From the NCBI GenBank assembly GCA_021811745.1, contig JAJZNH010000732.1, positions 1-6,798 on the forward strand: DNA of 6,798 nucleotides. The letters run 5' to 3'. This DNA comes from Acidobacteriota bacterium (lineage in GTDB: Bacteria > Acidobacteriota > Terriglobia > Terriglobales > Acidobacteriaceae). Each line of letters opens with the position of its first letter. The stretch's first letter is position 1. Below the pieces are notes generated by a model. The model worked only from the letters and a program-made list of their open reading frames with translations. It did not search any database and had not been told where the DNA came from. Positions 1-6,267 of the stretch are shown in pieces. The translations under genes were made by a program, and so were the position numbers.

Positions 1-159
1 GATAAAGAGCACATTCTTGCGCGGCTTTCGCTTGAGGATCGTGGGAGCCGTGAGTTCCGGTGCTGATTGCGATGGCCCCTGGCCGAAGAGGCCGGTGGCC
101 TTCGTGGCTGCAACTCCCGAAACGACGCCTCCAATGAACTTGCGGCGGGTGATTGCCAT
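1..159 (-). CDS. Tat-exported sulfatase, N-terminal fragment (runs off the left edge)
   Basis: Only the first 53 residues are in the window. The ATG at 157-159 is preceded by a purine-rich Shine-Dalgarno sequence (AGGGAGG, 171-177), which fixes the start. The protein begins MAITRRKFIGGVVSG, a twin-arginine signal peptide with RR at residues 5-6 in the T-R-R-K-F context, followed by a short hydrophobic stretch and an Ala/Gly/Ser/Pro-rich region. The last visible residues, KPRKNVLFI (45-53), match the first beta-strand of the alkaline-phosphatase-like sulfatase fold, where N-[IV]-[LV]-F-I normally leads into the metal-binding Asp pair. That pair and the formylglycine motif lie outside the window, so activity cannot be judged. 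The gene lies 125 bp downstream of a complete sulfatase on the same strand and is probably co-transcribed with it. Sulfatase is an inference from the signal peptide, the strand motif and the neighbour; another Tat-exported member of the same fold, such as a phosphodiesterase or phosphonate hydrolase relative, is possible. Confidence 0.75.
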   Translation of the reverse strand, partial: MAITRRKFIGGVVSGVAATKATGLFGQGPSQSAPELTAPTILKRKPRKNVLFI

Positions 160-177
160 AGCGTTTCAAGCCTCCCT

Positions 178-196
178 CTTCTCGTTGGCCGAGAAG
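178..196 (-). promoter_or_regulatory. Hairpin immediately upstream of the sulfatase Shine-Dalgarno sequence
   Basis: A perfect inverted repeat: CTTCTCG and CGAGAAG form a 7-bp stem around a 5-nt loop. On the minus-strand transcript the 3' arm ends at 178, directly against the AGGGAGG of the downstream sulfatase (171-177). No U-tract follows, so it does not look like an intrinsic terminator. It could stabilise or modulate the 5' end of the second cistron. A function is inference; a 7-bp repeat can also arise by chance. Confidence 0.35.
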
Positions 197-284
197 TGCT
201 GCTGAACGATCTCTGACTGCACAAATTCCGGCTTGCGGACTCTTTCGCCGGTTCATCCGAAAGGCGCGTCCCCGATGACCTGGG

Positions 285-1925
285 TCAGCGGGTGTCGTCC
301 ACGATCTGTTTCACGGCGTGCTCGATGGGAAAGTTTGGCGTCTCAGAGAATGGCGGGAAGCCGCGCTGATCCTTGTCCATGGGCGCAATGCCCGAGGTGT
401 TTTGATACCAGTGCAGGAGCCGCTCTTGCAGGGCAACTTGAATGGAAGCAACGCTTGCCTCGCCATAGCGATTGTGGAGTTCCTGAGGATCGCTCTCGTA
501 GATGTATAGCTCGCTTTGCCCTTGCGGGCGCGAGATAAGCTTATACTCATGCGTGCGCACCATGGCCGCGCGCGTGATAGTCTCAGGATGCTCAACCTCA
601 AGGTTCTCCTTGGGAAAGTAAAGCGACAAAGGATCGTGGGTGTTGTCTTCAAAACACTGTGGCTCGTAGAGGTTGTAGCCGCCTTCGGCAAAGGCGGAGC
701 GATGAGGATCGCCGCTGCCGCCGCGGATTTGCGGCATGAGGCTGCGCGCAAAGTGCGTGTGATTGGCGCGCGTATTCGCCAGTTCCAGGCAGGTGGCCAT
801 TACGTCGAATAGCTCGACCATCTCCTGGCTGACCCAGTTGGGCTTTCCGCCGGGAACGCGGGCGATGATGGGCACATGAGTCAGGGTATCCTCAAGCCCG
901 CTGGGCCATTTCTCGACAAGTCCGTAGTCGCCTGCATAGTCCCCGTGGTCCGAAAAGACGAAGAGCGCCGTGTCCTTTGTGTGGTTGGTGCGCTCAATGG
1001 CTTCCATCAGCTCGCCTAGCATCCAGTCGCTATAACTTACCATACCGTAGTAAAGCGCACGTATCTGCCGGAAGGTCTGCTCCGGCATTTTGTCGATGCC
1101 ATAAGCCTTGCGGATAGCTTCAATGTAATTCGGCTTGCGGGGAAGGCCGATGGGCCGAAGCCCGGTGATATCCGCGGGATTGTACATGCTCCGGAAGCCC
1201 TCCGGTGGGCCATACGGCGGATGCGGCGAAGAGAGCGGCAGAAAGATGCAGAATGGCCGCTCAGTTTCGCGCCGCTCCAGAATGCGAATCCCGGCTTGCA
1301 GGTTGTGGTAATCGCCTGTCGCGGTTCGCTCGTGGCGCCCTTCGCTGATGAACGTGCGCGCATATTCCTGCCTGGGCTCGCCTCCATGTGCTCCGCCGCC
1401 TCCGCCATGGCCTCCCACGGGCATATGGTCCAGGTAGTTCCACTGCGTTACGCTCTGATAGAACGACTGCGCTGCCAGGGCGTCATTTTTTCCGAACCAG
1501 AAGACGTCATAGCCGGCCTGGCGCAGGTACCGGAACAGATTAGGCTCTTCGGGGCGAAGAAAATACATCAGGCTCCTATGTCCGCGCACGTTGGTGGGCC
1601 AGCCGGTAAGCAGGCTGCATCGCGAGGCGCCGCAGACCGGGTACTGTACATGGCAGTTCGCAAAGCGCGTGCCCTCCGCGGCCAGCTTGTCGAGATTGGG
1701 AGTTTTGCAAACCTGATTGCCGTAACAGGCCAGCGCGTCGGCGCGGAGTTCGTCGGGCATAAAGAGAACCAGGTTTGGCCGCGAGCGGATTTCCGTGGTT
1801 GCCTGTGCGCCGCCGTTTGCCGCGCTGAGTGGGCCGGCGTTTGTTCCTGCCGCAGACGCCAGCCCCGCCAACAGTGTTGCACCCGTAGTTCCGATAAAGT
1901 TCCGCCGCGAAAATTTCTGTTCCAT
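285..1925 (-). CDS. Tat-exported sulfatase, formylglycine type, complete (546 aa)
   Basis: This is a type I sulfatase of the alkaline-phosphatase superfamily, predicted to hydrolyse a sulfate ester outside the cytoplasm. The ATG at 1923-1925 is chosen over an in-frame ATG 24 codons upstream because GGAGG (1930-1934) precedes it and because a twin-arginine signal then starts the protein (RR at residues 7-8 in S-R-R-N-F, hydrophobic to about residue 26). Visible fold landmarks are the first strand and metal site NLVLFMPDELRADAL (51-65, D58 and E59), the maturation motif C98-G-A-S-R102 followed by CSLLTG, a His in SSPHPPY (H235), the distal metal site SDHGDYAGDYG (D326, H327) and a candidate active-site Lys (K339). 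Cys98 is the residue expected to become formylglycine. The family consensus is C/S-x-P-x-R; Ala at the third position is less common. A Gly/His-rich insertion lies at 171-182. Length is normal for a bacterial sulfatase. It is transcribed divergently from the GH3 gene and lies upstream of a second sulfatase. Substrate is unknown; a phosphonate monoester hydrolase-like activity is the main alternative. Confidence 0.93.
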   Translation of the reverse strand: MEQKFSRRNFIGTTGATLLAGLASAAGTNAGPLSAANGGAQATTEIRSRPNLVLFMPDELRADALACYGNQVCKTPNLDKLAAEGTRFANCHVQYPVCGASRCSLLTGWPTNVRGHRSLMYFLRPEEPNLFRYLRQAGYDVFWFGKNDALAAQSFYQSVTQWNYLDHMPVGGHGGGGGAHGGEPRQEYARTFISEGRHERTATGDYHNLQAGIRILERRETERPFCIFLPLSSPHPPYGPPEGFRSMYNPADITGLRPIGLPRKPNYIEAIRKAYGIDKMPEQTFRQIRALYYGMVSYSDWMLGELMEAIERTNHTKDTALFVFSDHGDYAGDYGLVEKWPSGLEDTLTHVPIIARVPGGKPNWVSQEMVELFDVMATCLELANTRANHTHFARSLMPQIRGGSGDPHRSAFAEGGYNLYEPQCFEDNTHDPLSLYFPKENLEVEHPETITRAAMVRTHEYKLISRPQGQSELYIYESDPQELHNRYGEASVASIQVALQERLLHWYQNTSGIAPMDKDQRGFPPFSETPNFPIEHAVKQIVDDTR

Positions 1926-1958
1926 GATGCCTCCGCCCCAGTATTTACTTCGGCAACC

Positions 1959-1986
1959 ATTGTACGCATCCACCCGTACCGGGCAA
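1959..1986 (-). promoter_or_regulatory. Candidate sigma-70 promoter for the sulfatase pair
   Basis: On the minus strand a -35 hexamer TTGCCC (1981-1986, 4 of 6 to consensus) is followed after 16 bp by a -10 hexamer TACAAT (1959-1964, 5 of 6). Transcription would begin near 1952, leaving a leader of about 26 nt that carries the GGAGG at 1930-1934 before the ATG at 1925. A small inverted repeat CCCG-TAC-CGGG (1973-1983) overlaps the -35 and spacer and could be an operator half-site pair, but it is short. The promoter lies inside the longer open reading frame extension of the sulfatase, which supports the shorter start. The organism's sigma-factor preference is unknown, so this is a pattern match only. 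Confidence 0.4.
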
Positions 1987-2029
1987 CATCTATACATCCG
2001 GCCGGCAAATGCGCTACCCTTTTCGCGTC

Positions 2030-4606
2030 ATGAAAAATCCTAACAATCGCTCCATGAATGCGATTTCTGTCTTTGTGTGGGTCTGCCTGTTGCCGGTCCT
2101 GCTCGCGTGCGCTGCGGTCACGGGACTGCAAGCGGCGGCGCAGGCTCCCGTGCCGGACTCTCCTGCCATCGAGGCCAAGGCTCACGCCCTTCTAGACAAG
2201 CTCACCCTTGAGCAGAAGATCGAGCTGCTGGGCGGTATTGACGGCATGTACACACACGCGATTCCCTCGATCGGGCTGCCCCGCTTCAAGATGTCCGACG
2301 CTTCAGTGGGGGTGCGCACCTGGGGGCCGACCACTGCATATGCCGGCGGCGTAGCTCTGGCCGCCACCTGGGACCCGGCTTTCGCGCGCAAGCTCGGCGA
2401 GGGCCTTGGCAGGGACGCCCGCGCGCGCAGTGTCAACTTTCTGCTGGGTCCCGGCGTCAACATTGCCCGCGCGCCCGTCGGCGGACGCAATTTCGAGTAT
2501 CTCTCCGAGGATCCTTACCTCAACTCCGTGCTGGTCGTGCCATATATTCAGGGCGTGCAATCGCAGGGGGTCATCGCGACGGTCAAGCACTACGCGCTGA
2601 ATAATGAAGAGTACAACCGCCATAACGCCAGCTCTGACGTGGACGAGCGCACCATGCGCGAGATTTACCTGCCGTCGTTCGAGGCTGCTGTGACCAAGGG
2701 CCACGTGGATGCGGTGATGAACTCCTACAATCTGGTCAACGGGGTCCACGCTACCCAGAATGCATTTCTCAACTTGAAGCTGCTCAAGGGCGAGTGGGGC
2801 TTCAAGGGCGTCCTGATGTCGGACTGGGCGGCTACTTATGACGGAGTCGCGGCAGTCAACAATGGCCTCGACCTCGAGATGCCCAGCCCGCGCTTCATGA
2901 ATGCAGAAACCCTGCTGCCGGCAGTCAAAAACGGTACCGTGAAGGTGCCCACCATCGACGATCATGTTCTGCGCCTCTTTCGCGTGATGTACCGCTATCA
3001 CTTCCTCGACCGTCCGCAGTTCGATCCCGATGACTCCACCTACTCCGTAGCCGACCGCGCGGTCGCTTTGCAGGGGGCGCTGGAAAGCATCACGCTGCTC
3101 AAGAATGAGGGTCATCTGCTTCCGCTCGACCCGGCGAAGATCAAGACCATTGCCATTGTCGGGCCGGATGCATGGCCGGCGGTTACCGGCGGCGGCGGTT
3201 CTTCTGAAGCTCATGCGTTTGAGCCGGTCAGCACGCTTACCGGCATCGCCAACTTCCTCGGCCCCAAGGTCCACGTTCTCTACAGCCGCGGCCTGCCCGA
3301 TATGGCGGATGTCTTCCAGCACATGCAGTGGCAGGGCGGCATCAAGATGGAAACCTTCCCCAGCGGCGACTTTACCGGCATGCCGGAAACGTCTTCGCTC
3401 AGGACCCTCAGCAACCTGTTGCCGGGAATGCGCGGCCGCGCAGCCGCGCAGGCTCGCAGTATTCGCTATACCACGTCCTACAAAGCAGGCGAGGCCGGCA
3501 AGTATCTGATCCTGGCTGCCTCCTCTCGCCAGGATGCCTTTAAGGTTCTCATTGATGGCAAGCAGATTCTGGATCAGGAACACGCCGAAGGCCAGGTTCC
3601 GCAGTACGCGACGATTGACTTGAATGCCGGACAGACGGTCAAGGTGGTAGCCGACTATCTGCCCCACACGCCTGCCAACAACTTTGGCCTCGGCATTATC
3701 TATGGTCCAGACCTGGTCTCTGCTGACGCCAAGAAGTTTGCCTCCCTTGCCGATGTAGTTGTAGTTGCCGTTGGCTTCGATCCCATTACCGAGGGCGAAG
3801 GCCACGACCGCACCTTTGCGCTGCCCTGGGGCCAGGATCAGCTGATTCAGGCTATGGCCGCGGCCAATCCACACACCATCGTCACGTTGACCGGTGGCGG
3901 CGGCATGGAGACACAAAGCTGGCTCGACAAGGTTCCGGTGCTGCTGCACACCTGGTATCCCGGTCAGGAGGGTGGCACGGCCATCGCCGAAATCCTCTTT
4001 GGCAAGCATGACCCCGAGGGCAAGCTGCCCGTCACCTTTGACCGCAGTTGGCCGGATAGCGCCTCGTATGCCTGGTACTACCCGGTGAAGGGCGGCGATA
4101 CCACGCTGCGCGAAACCGGAGCCAACGGCGAGCCCGTCACGTATACCATTCAGCACATCAAGTACGGAGACAAGCTCATGGTCGGCTACCGCTACTGGAC
4201 GACCGAGGGCAAGCAGCCGCTGTTCCCCTTCGGTTTCGGTCTCAGCTACACCACATTCAGCTTTTCGAATCTGCACGTACCCGCTTCGGCTCCGGCTGGT
4301 TCCATGGTTCCGGTCAGTTTCGATGTCACCAACACCGGCAAGGTCACTGGAGCTGAAGTCGCCCAACTTTATGTCTCCGATCCCACCGCCAAGGCCAGCC
4401 GCCCCGAGCGCGAGTTGAAGGGCTTTGAGAAAGTCCGCCTGGCCCCCGGCGCTACCCGGCACGTAACCCTCAACCTCGACGCCCGCTCCTTCAGCTATTG
4501 GGACGAGTCGGCCCACAAGTGGACCATCGATCCCGGCAGGTTCGTGATCCGCGTTGGCGACTCCAGTGAAAACACGCCGCTCACAGCGGACTTGACGCTG
4601 AAATAG
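2030..4606 (+). CDS. GH3 beta-glycosidase (beta-glucosidase-like) with PA14 insert, exported (858 aa)
   Basis: A glycoside hydrolase family 3 enzyme, predicted to release non-reducing-end sugars from beta-linked oligosaccharides by a retaining mechanism. In the 858-aa numbering: export signal at 1 to about 38; GH3 N-terminal barrel at about 50-330, with Asp in MSDAS (D90), GRNFEYLSEDP (152-162), KHYALNNEEYNRH (K186, H187) and the nucleophile in LMSDWAA (D265); GH3 C-terminal domain from about 350, interrupted by a PA14-like beta domain (about 423-559); acid/base candidate in TEGEGHDR (E590); FGFGLSYT near 734-741; fibronectin-III-like domain about 755-850. This order matches PA14-containing beta-glucosidases, and no key residue is missing. 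Starts at 2009, 2030 and 2054 are all in frame and none has a clear Shine-Dalgarno sequence. I choose 2030 because it gives a charged n-region (Lys, Arg) before the hydrophobic core. The core contains LLAC (Cys27), a weak lipobox, so the protein may be periplasmic or a lipoprotein. It stands divergent from two sulfatases. Sugar specificity (glucoside, xyloside or other) is not resolved. Confidence 0.93.
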   Translation: MKNPNNRSMNAISVFVWVCLLPVLLACAAVTGLQAAAQAPVPDSPAIEAKAHALLDKLTLEQKIELLGGIDGMYTHAIPSIGLPRFKMSDASVGVRTWGPTTAYAGGVALAATWDPAFARKLGEGLGRDARARSVNFLLGPGVNIARAPVGGRNFEYLSEDPYLNSVLVVPYIQGVQSQGVIATVKHYALNNEEYNRHNASSDVDERTMREIYLPSFEAAVTKGHVDAVMNSYNLVNGVHATQNAFLNLKLLKGEWGFKGVLMSDWAATYDGVAAVNNGLDLEMPSPRFMNAETLLPAVKNGTVKVPTIDDHVLRLFRVMYRYHFLDRPQFDPDDSTYSVADRAVALQGALESITLLKNEGHLLPLDPAKIKTIAIVGPDAWPAVTGGGGSSEAHAFEPVSTLTGIANFLGPKVHVLYSRGLPDMADVFQHMQWQGGIKMETFPSGDFTGMPETSSLRTLSNLLPGMRGRAAAQARSIRYTTSYKAGEAGKYLILAASSRQDAFKVLIDGKQILDQEHAEGQVPQYATIDLNAGQTVKVVADYLPHTPANNFGLGIIYGPDLVSADAKKFASLADVVVVAVGFDPITEGEGHDRTFALPWGQDQLIQAMAAANPHTIVTLTGGGGMETQSWLDKVPVLLHTWYPGQEGGTAIAEILFGKHDPEGKLPVTFDRSWPDSASYAWYYPVKGGDTTLRETGANGEPVTYTIQHIKYGDKLMVGYRYWTTEGKQPLFPFGFGLSYTTFSFSNLHVPASAPAGSMVPVSFDVTNTGKVTGAEVAQLYVSDPTAKASRPERELKGFEKVRLAPGATRHVTLNLDARSFSYWDESAHKWTIDPGRFVIRVGDSSENTPLTADLTLK

Positions 4607-4626
4607 AGGAATAGCTCACCGATAGT

Positions 4627-4654
4627 ACAAGGCCCCGCATCTGCGGGGCCTTGT
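4627..4654. terminator. Strong convergent hairpin terminator between the GH3 gene and glnA
   Basis: A near-perfect inverted repeat in which ACAAGGCCCCGC pairs with GCGGGGCCTTGT, a 12-bp GC-rich stem closed by a 4-nt loop. It starts 20 nt after the GH3 stop codon and is also downstream of glnA on the opposite strand. The stem ends in CCTTGT with no long U-tract on either side, so termination may rely on the stem strength and the A/U pairs at its base. Its place between two converging genes supports a bidirectional role. Confidence 0.75.
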
Positions 4655-4672
4655 CGCATGTACTGACACAGA

Positions 4673-4694
4673 GGGGAGCGGGTGTCCGCTCCTC
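4673..4694 (-). terminator. Second hairpin, proximal terminator candidate for glnA
   Basis: GGGGAGCGG and CCGCTCCTC can form a 9-bp stem (one G-U type pair when read on the plus strand) around a 4-nt GTGT loop. On the minus-strand transcript it begins 31 nt after the glnA stop codon and is followed by the moderately U-rich TCTGTGTC. It lies before the stronger hairpin at 4627-4654, so glnA transcripts meet two hairpins in tandem. It is weaker than the other and lacks a classical U-tract. Confidence 0.45.
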
Positions 4695-4725
4695 CTATGC
4701 CGATTCTCCGTTGTGCAGATTGCTT

Positions 4726-6156
4726 CTAGAAGAGGTTCCAGAGGGATTGGTTGTAGACGGCGTGGTGGAACTGCACTTCGGAGCCTTTGACGATGGTGCC
4801 AAGCTCGCGCGGCGAGCGGTTGGCGACGGCCTGCTTCAGGTCCACATAGCGGCCCTGAACATCCTCGCCCAGAATCTCCGCAATCCACTTCGAGTCCTTG
4901 AAGTCGTCGATTGCCTGCTGGATGTTGTCGGGCAGATAACGGCCGCCGGCGCGCAGATTGTTGGCCTTCGAGATGGTTCCGTCAAGGCCGGTCTTGAAGA
5001 TGCCATAGAGCGCCAGGTAGGGATTGGCGTCCGGCGCCACCGCGCGCACCTCGGTGCGCATCGAGCGGGAGTTGCCGATGGGCACGCGCACCATGGCGCC
5101 GCGATCCACCGCCGAGGCGCGAATCTGGTTCGGGGCTTCGAAATGCGGATCCAGGCGGCGATAGGCGTTCACGCTGGAGTTGAAGATCAGGCAGAGATCC
5201 AGAGCGTGGCTCAGGATACGGTCCAGGAAGTCCCAGCCGAACTTAGAAAGCTGCTCCTCACCCTTTTCGTCCCAGAAGAGGTTGGTCTTGCCCTTGGAGA
5301 CTGAAACGTTGGTGTGCATGCCGCTGCCGTTTACGCCGACGACCGGCTTGGGCAGGAAGCTGGAGGTATAGCCCATGTTGTTGGCGATCTGGCGGCAGAG
5401 CAGCTTGTAGAGCTGAATCTGGTCCGCGGCGGCGACCGCCTCGGCGTAGCCGAAGTTGATCTCGAACTGGCTGGGCGCGACCTCGGGGTGATCCTTTTCG
5501 TTCTGGAAGCCCATGGCGCGCTGCACTTCGGCCGCGGTGTCGATGAACTGGCGCAGGGGATCGAGCGGCAGCACATGGTAGTAGCCGCCGGAGTTGATGA
5601 ACTCGAACTTGCCGGTCTCGTGGTACTTGCGCTCGGCGTCCTTGCCCGCAAACAGGAAGCCCTCGATCTCGGTGGCCGCGTTCAAGGTGTAGTTCTTTTC
5701 CTTGAACAGCTTTTCGGAGTAGTTCTTGAGGACGCCACGAAGGTCACCGGAGTACTGGCTGCCGTCCTTGTCGATGACGTCGCCGAAGACCAGCACCTTG
5801 CCGTTGCCGAAGACGTCGGCGGGCACCCAGTAGAAGGCGCTCCAGTCGATGCCCAGGCGCAGGTCGCTCTCCTTCTGTGCGGTAAAGCCGCGGATCGATG
5901 AGCCGTCGAAGGTCAGGTTTTCATACGAGCCGAGCAGAAACTTCTTGTCGTAGTCGAGCAGATGCAGGCGGCCTTCCAGGTCGCTGAACAGCACGGTTAC
6001 AGCTTTGATGCGTTTTTCGTCGGTCAGATACTTCAGCCGCTTTTCACGGACCTCATCGGCCGCGACGCGATTGGCTCGGTCGCTTTTGGCTTGCAGGTTA
6101 AGCTCTTCCAGCTCCTCATAGGAAAGGGCAAGGAAATTACGATACTCGGTAGACAT
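4726..6156 (-). CDS. glnA: Glutamine synthetase, divergent type I-like, no adenylylation loop (476 aa)
   Basis: Catalyses ATP-dependent ligation of ammonium to glutamate in the cytoplasm, the entry point of nitrogen assimilation. The ATG at 6154-6156 follows AAAAAAGGAG (6161-6170), a strong ribosome-binding site; the longer frame starting at 6198 has no such support. Residues seen: N-terminal helical extension (about 1-50), beta-grasp region ending in FDGSSIRGF (83-91), metal-site acids in ATEIEGFLF (E163, E165) and HPEVAPSQFEI (E225, E232), NGSGMH (276-281, H281), the Glu-flap region NSSVNAYRRLDPHFEAP (326-342, E340) with substrate Arg345, and the phosphate/substrate arginines in RVP (R357) and MRTEVR (R367, R371), then PDANPYLALYG. 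After GLDG (390-393) the protein runs directly into a short C-terminus. The loop that carries the NLYDLP adenylylation tyrosine in enterobacterial enzymes is absent. Regulation by GlnE-type adenylylation is therefore unlikely. A serine/threonine kinase gene lies 111 bp upstream on the same strand. Glutamine synthetase is secure; the exact subtype is less so. Confidence 0.95.
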   Translation of the reverse strand: MSTEYRNFLALSYEELEELNLQAKSDRANRVAADEVREKRLKYLTDEKRIKAVTVLFSDLEGRLHLLDYDKKFLLGSYENLTFDGSSIRGFTAQKESDLRLGIDWSAFYWVPADVFGNGKVLVFGDVIDKDGSQYSGDLRGVLKNYSEKLFKEKNYTLNAATEIEGFLFAGKDAERKYHETGKFEFINSGGYYHVLPLDPLRQFIDTAAEVQRAMGFQNEKDHPEVAPSQFEINFGYAEAVAAADQIQLYKLLCRQIANNMGYTSSFLPKPVVGVNGSGMHTNVSVSKGKTNLFWDEKGEEQLSKFGWDFLDRILSHALDLCLIFNSSVNAYRRLDPHFEAPNQIRASAVDRGAMVRVPIGNSRSMRTEVRAVAPDANPYLALYGIFKTGLDGTISKANNLRAGGRYLPDNIQQAIDDFKDSKWIAEILGEDVQGRYVDLKQAVANRSPRELGTIVKGSEVQFHHAVYNQSLWNLF

Positions 6157-6215
6157 GGATCTCCTTTTTTCGCATGGACGCAAGTGTCTGGTATCCATTG
6201 AAATGTTAGGGTGTG

Positions 6216-6250
6216 GCGCATAAAGAACCCGTGAAGATTCTAAAATGCGC
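6216..6250 (-). promoter_or_regulatory. Compound hairpin in the kinase-glnA intergenic region
   Basis: On the minus strand an outer 6-bp stem (GCGCAT with ATGCGC) encloses an inner 6-bp stem (AGAATC with GGTTCT, one G-U pair), with a small 3/2-nt internal loop and a 6-nt TTCACG apical loop. It begins 17 nt after the kinase stop codon and ends 59 nt before the glnA start. No U-tract follows, so a classical terminator is doubtful. It could be an RNA 3'-end stabiliser for the kinase message, part of the glnA leader, or an operator. I find no convincing -35/-10 pair, and no sigma-54 GG-N10-GC element, in this gap. Confidence 0.4.
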
Positions 6251-6267
6251 GGTAGCAGAGGGTGGCT

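Noticed and set aside
228..251. An inverted repeat CCGGC/GCCGG between the two sulfatase genes
   Set aside because: The stem is only 5 bp with a 14-nt loop and no U-tract, too weak to call a terminator or regulatory element.
1926..1997. Longer N-terminus for the sulfatase starting at 1997
   Set aside because: The extra 24 residues are Cys- and Arg-containing and not signal-like, overlap the best promoter match, and would bury the twin-arginine motif. The start at 1925 has a good Shine-Dalgarno sequence.
1221..2033. A 270-codon plus-strand frame across the sulfatase 5' half and the divergent promoter region
   Set aside because: It is antisense to the sulfatase Tat signal, the formylglycine motif and the metal site. 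The translation is low in recognisable motifs and no ribosome-binding site supports it.
2303..4516. A 737-codon open frame on the minus strand opposite the GH3 gene
   Set aside because: It lies entirely antisense to a gene with every GH3 catalytic motif. Its translation has no recognisable domain, and long antisense frames are expected opposite GC-rich genes with strong codon bias.
4651..5901. Plus-strand frames of about 200 codons opposite glnA
   Set aside because: They are shadows of the highly conserved glutamine synthetase coding strand, with no start signals or domains of their own.
6157..6215. A possible sigma-54 promoter (TGGATACCAGACACTTGCG) upstream of glnA
   Set aside because: The GG and GC elements are 13 nt apart rather than the 10 nt that sigma-54 promoters require.
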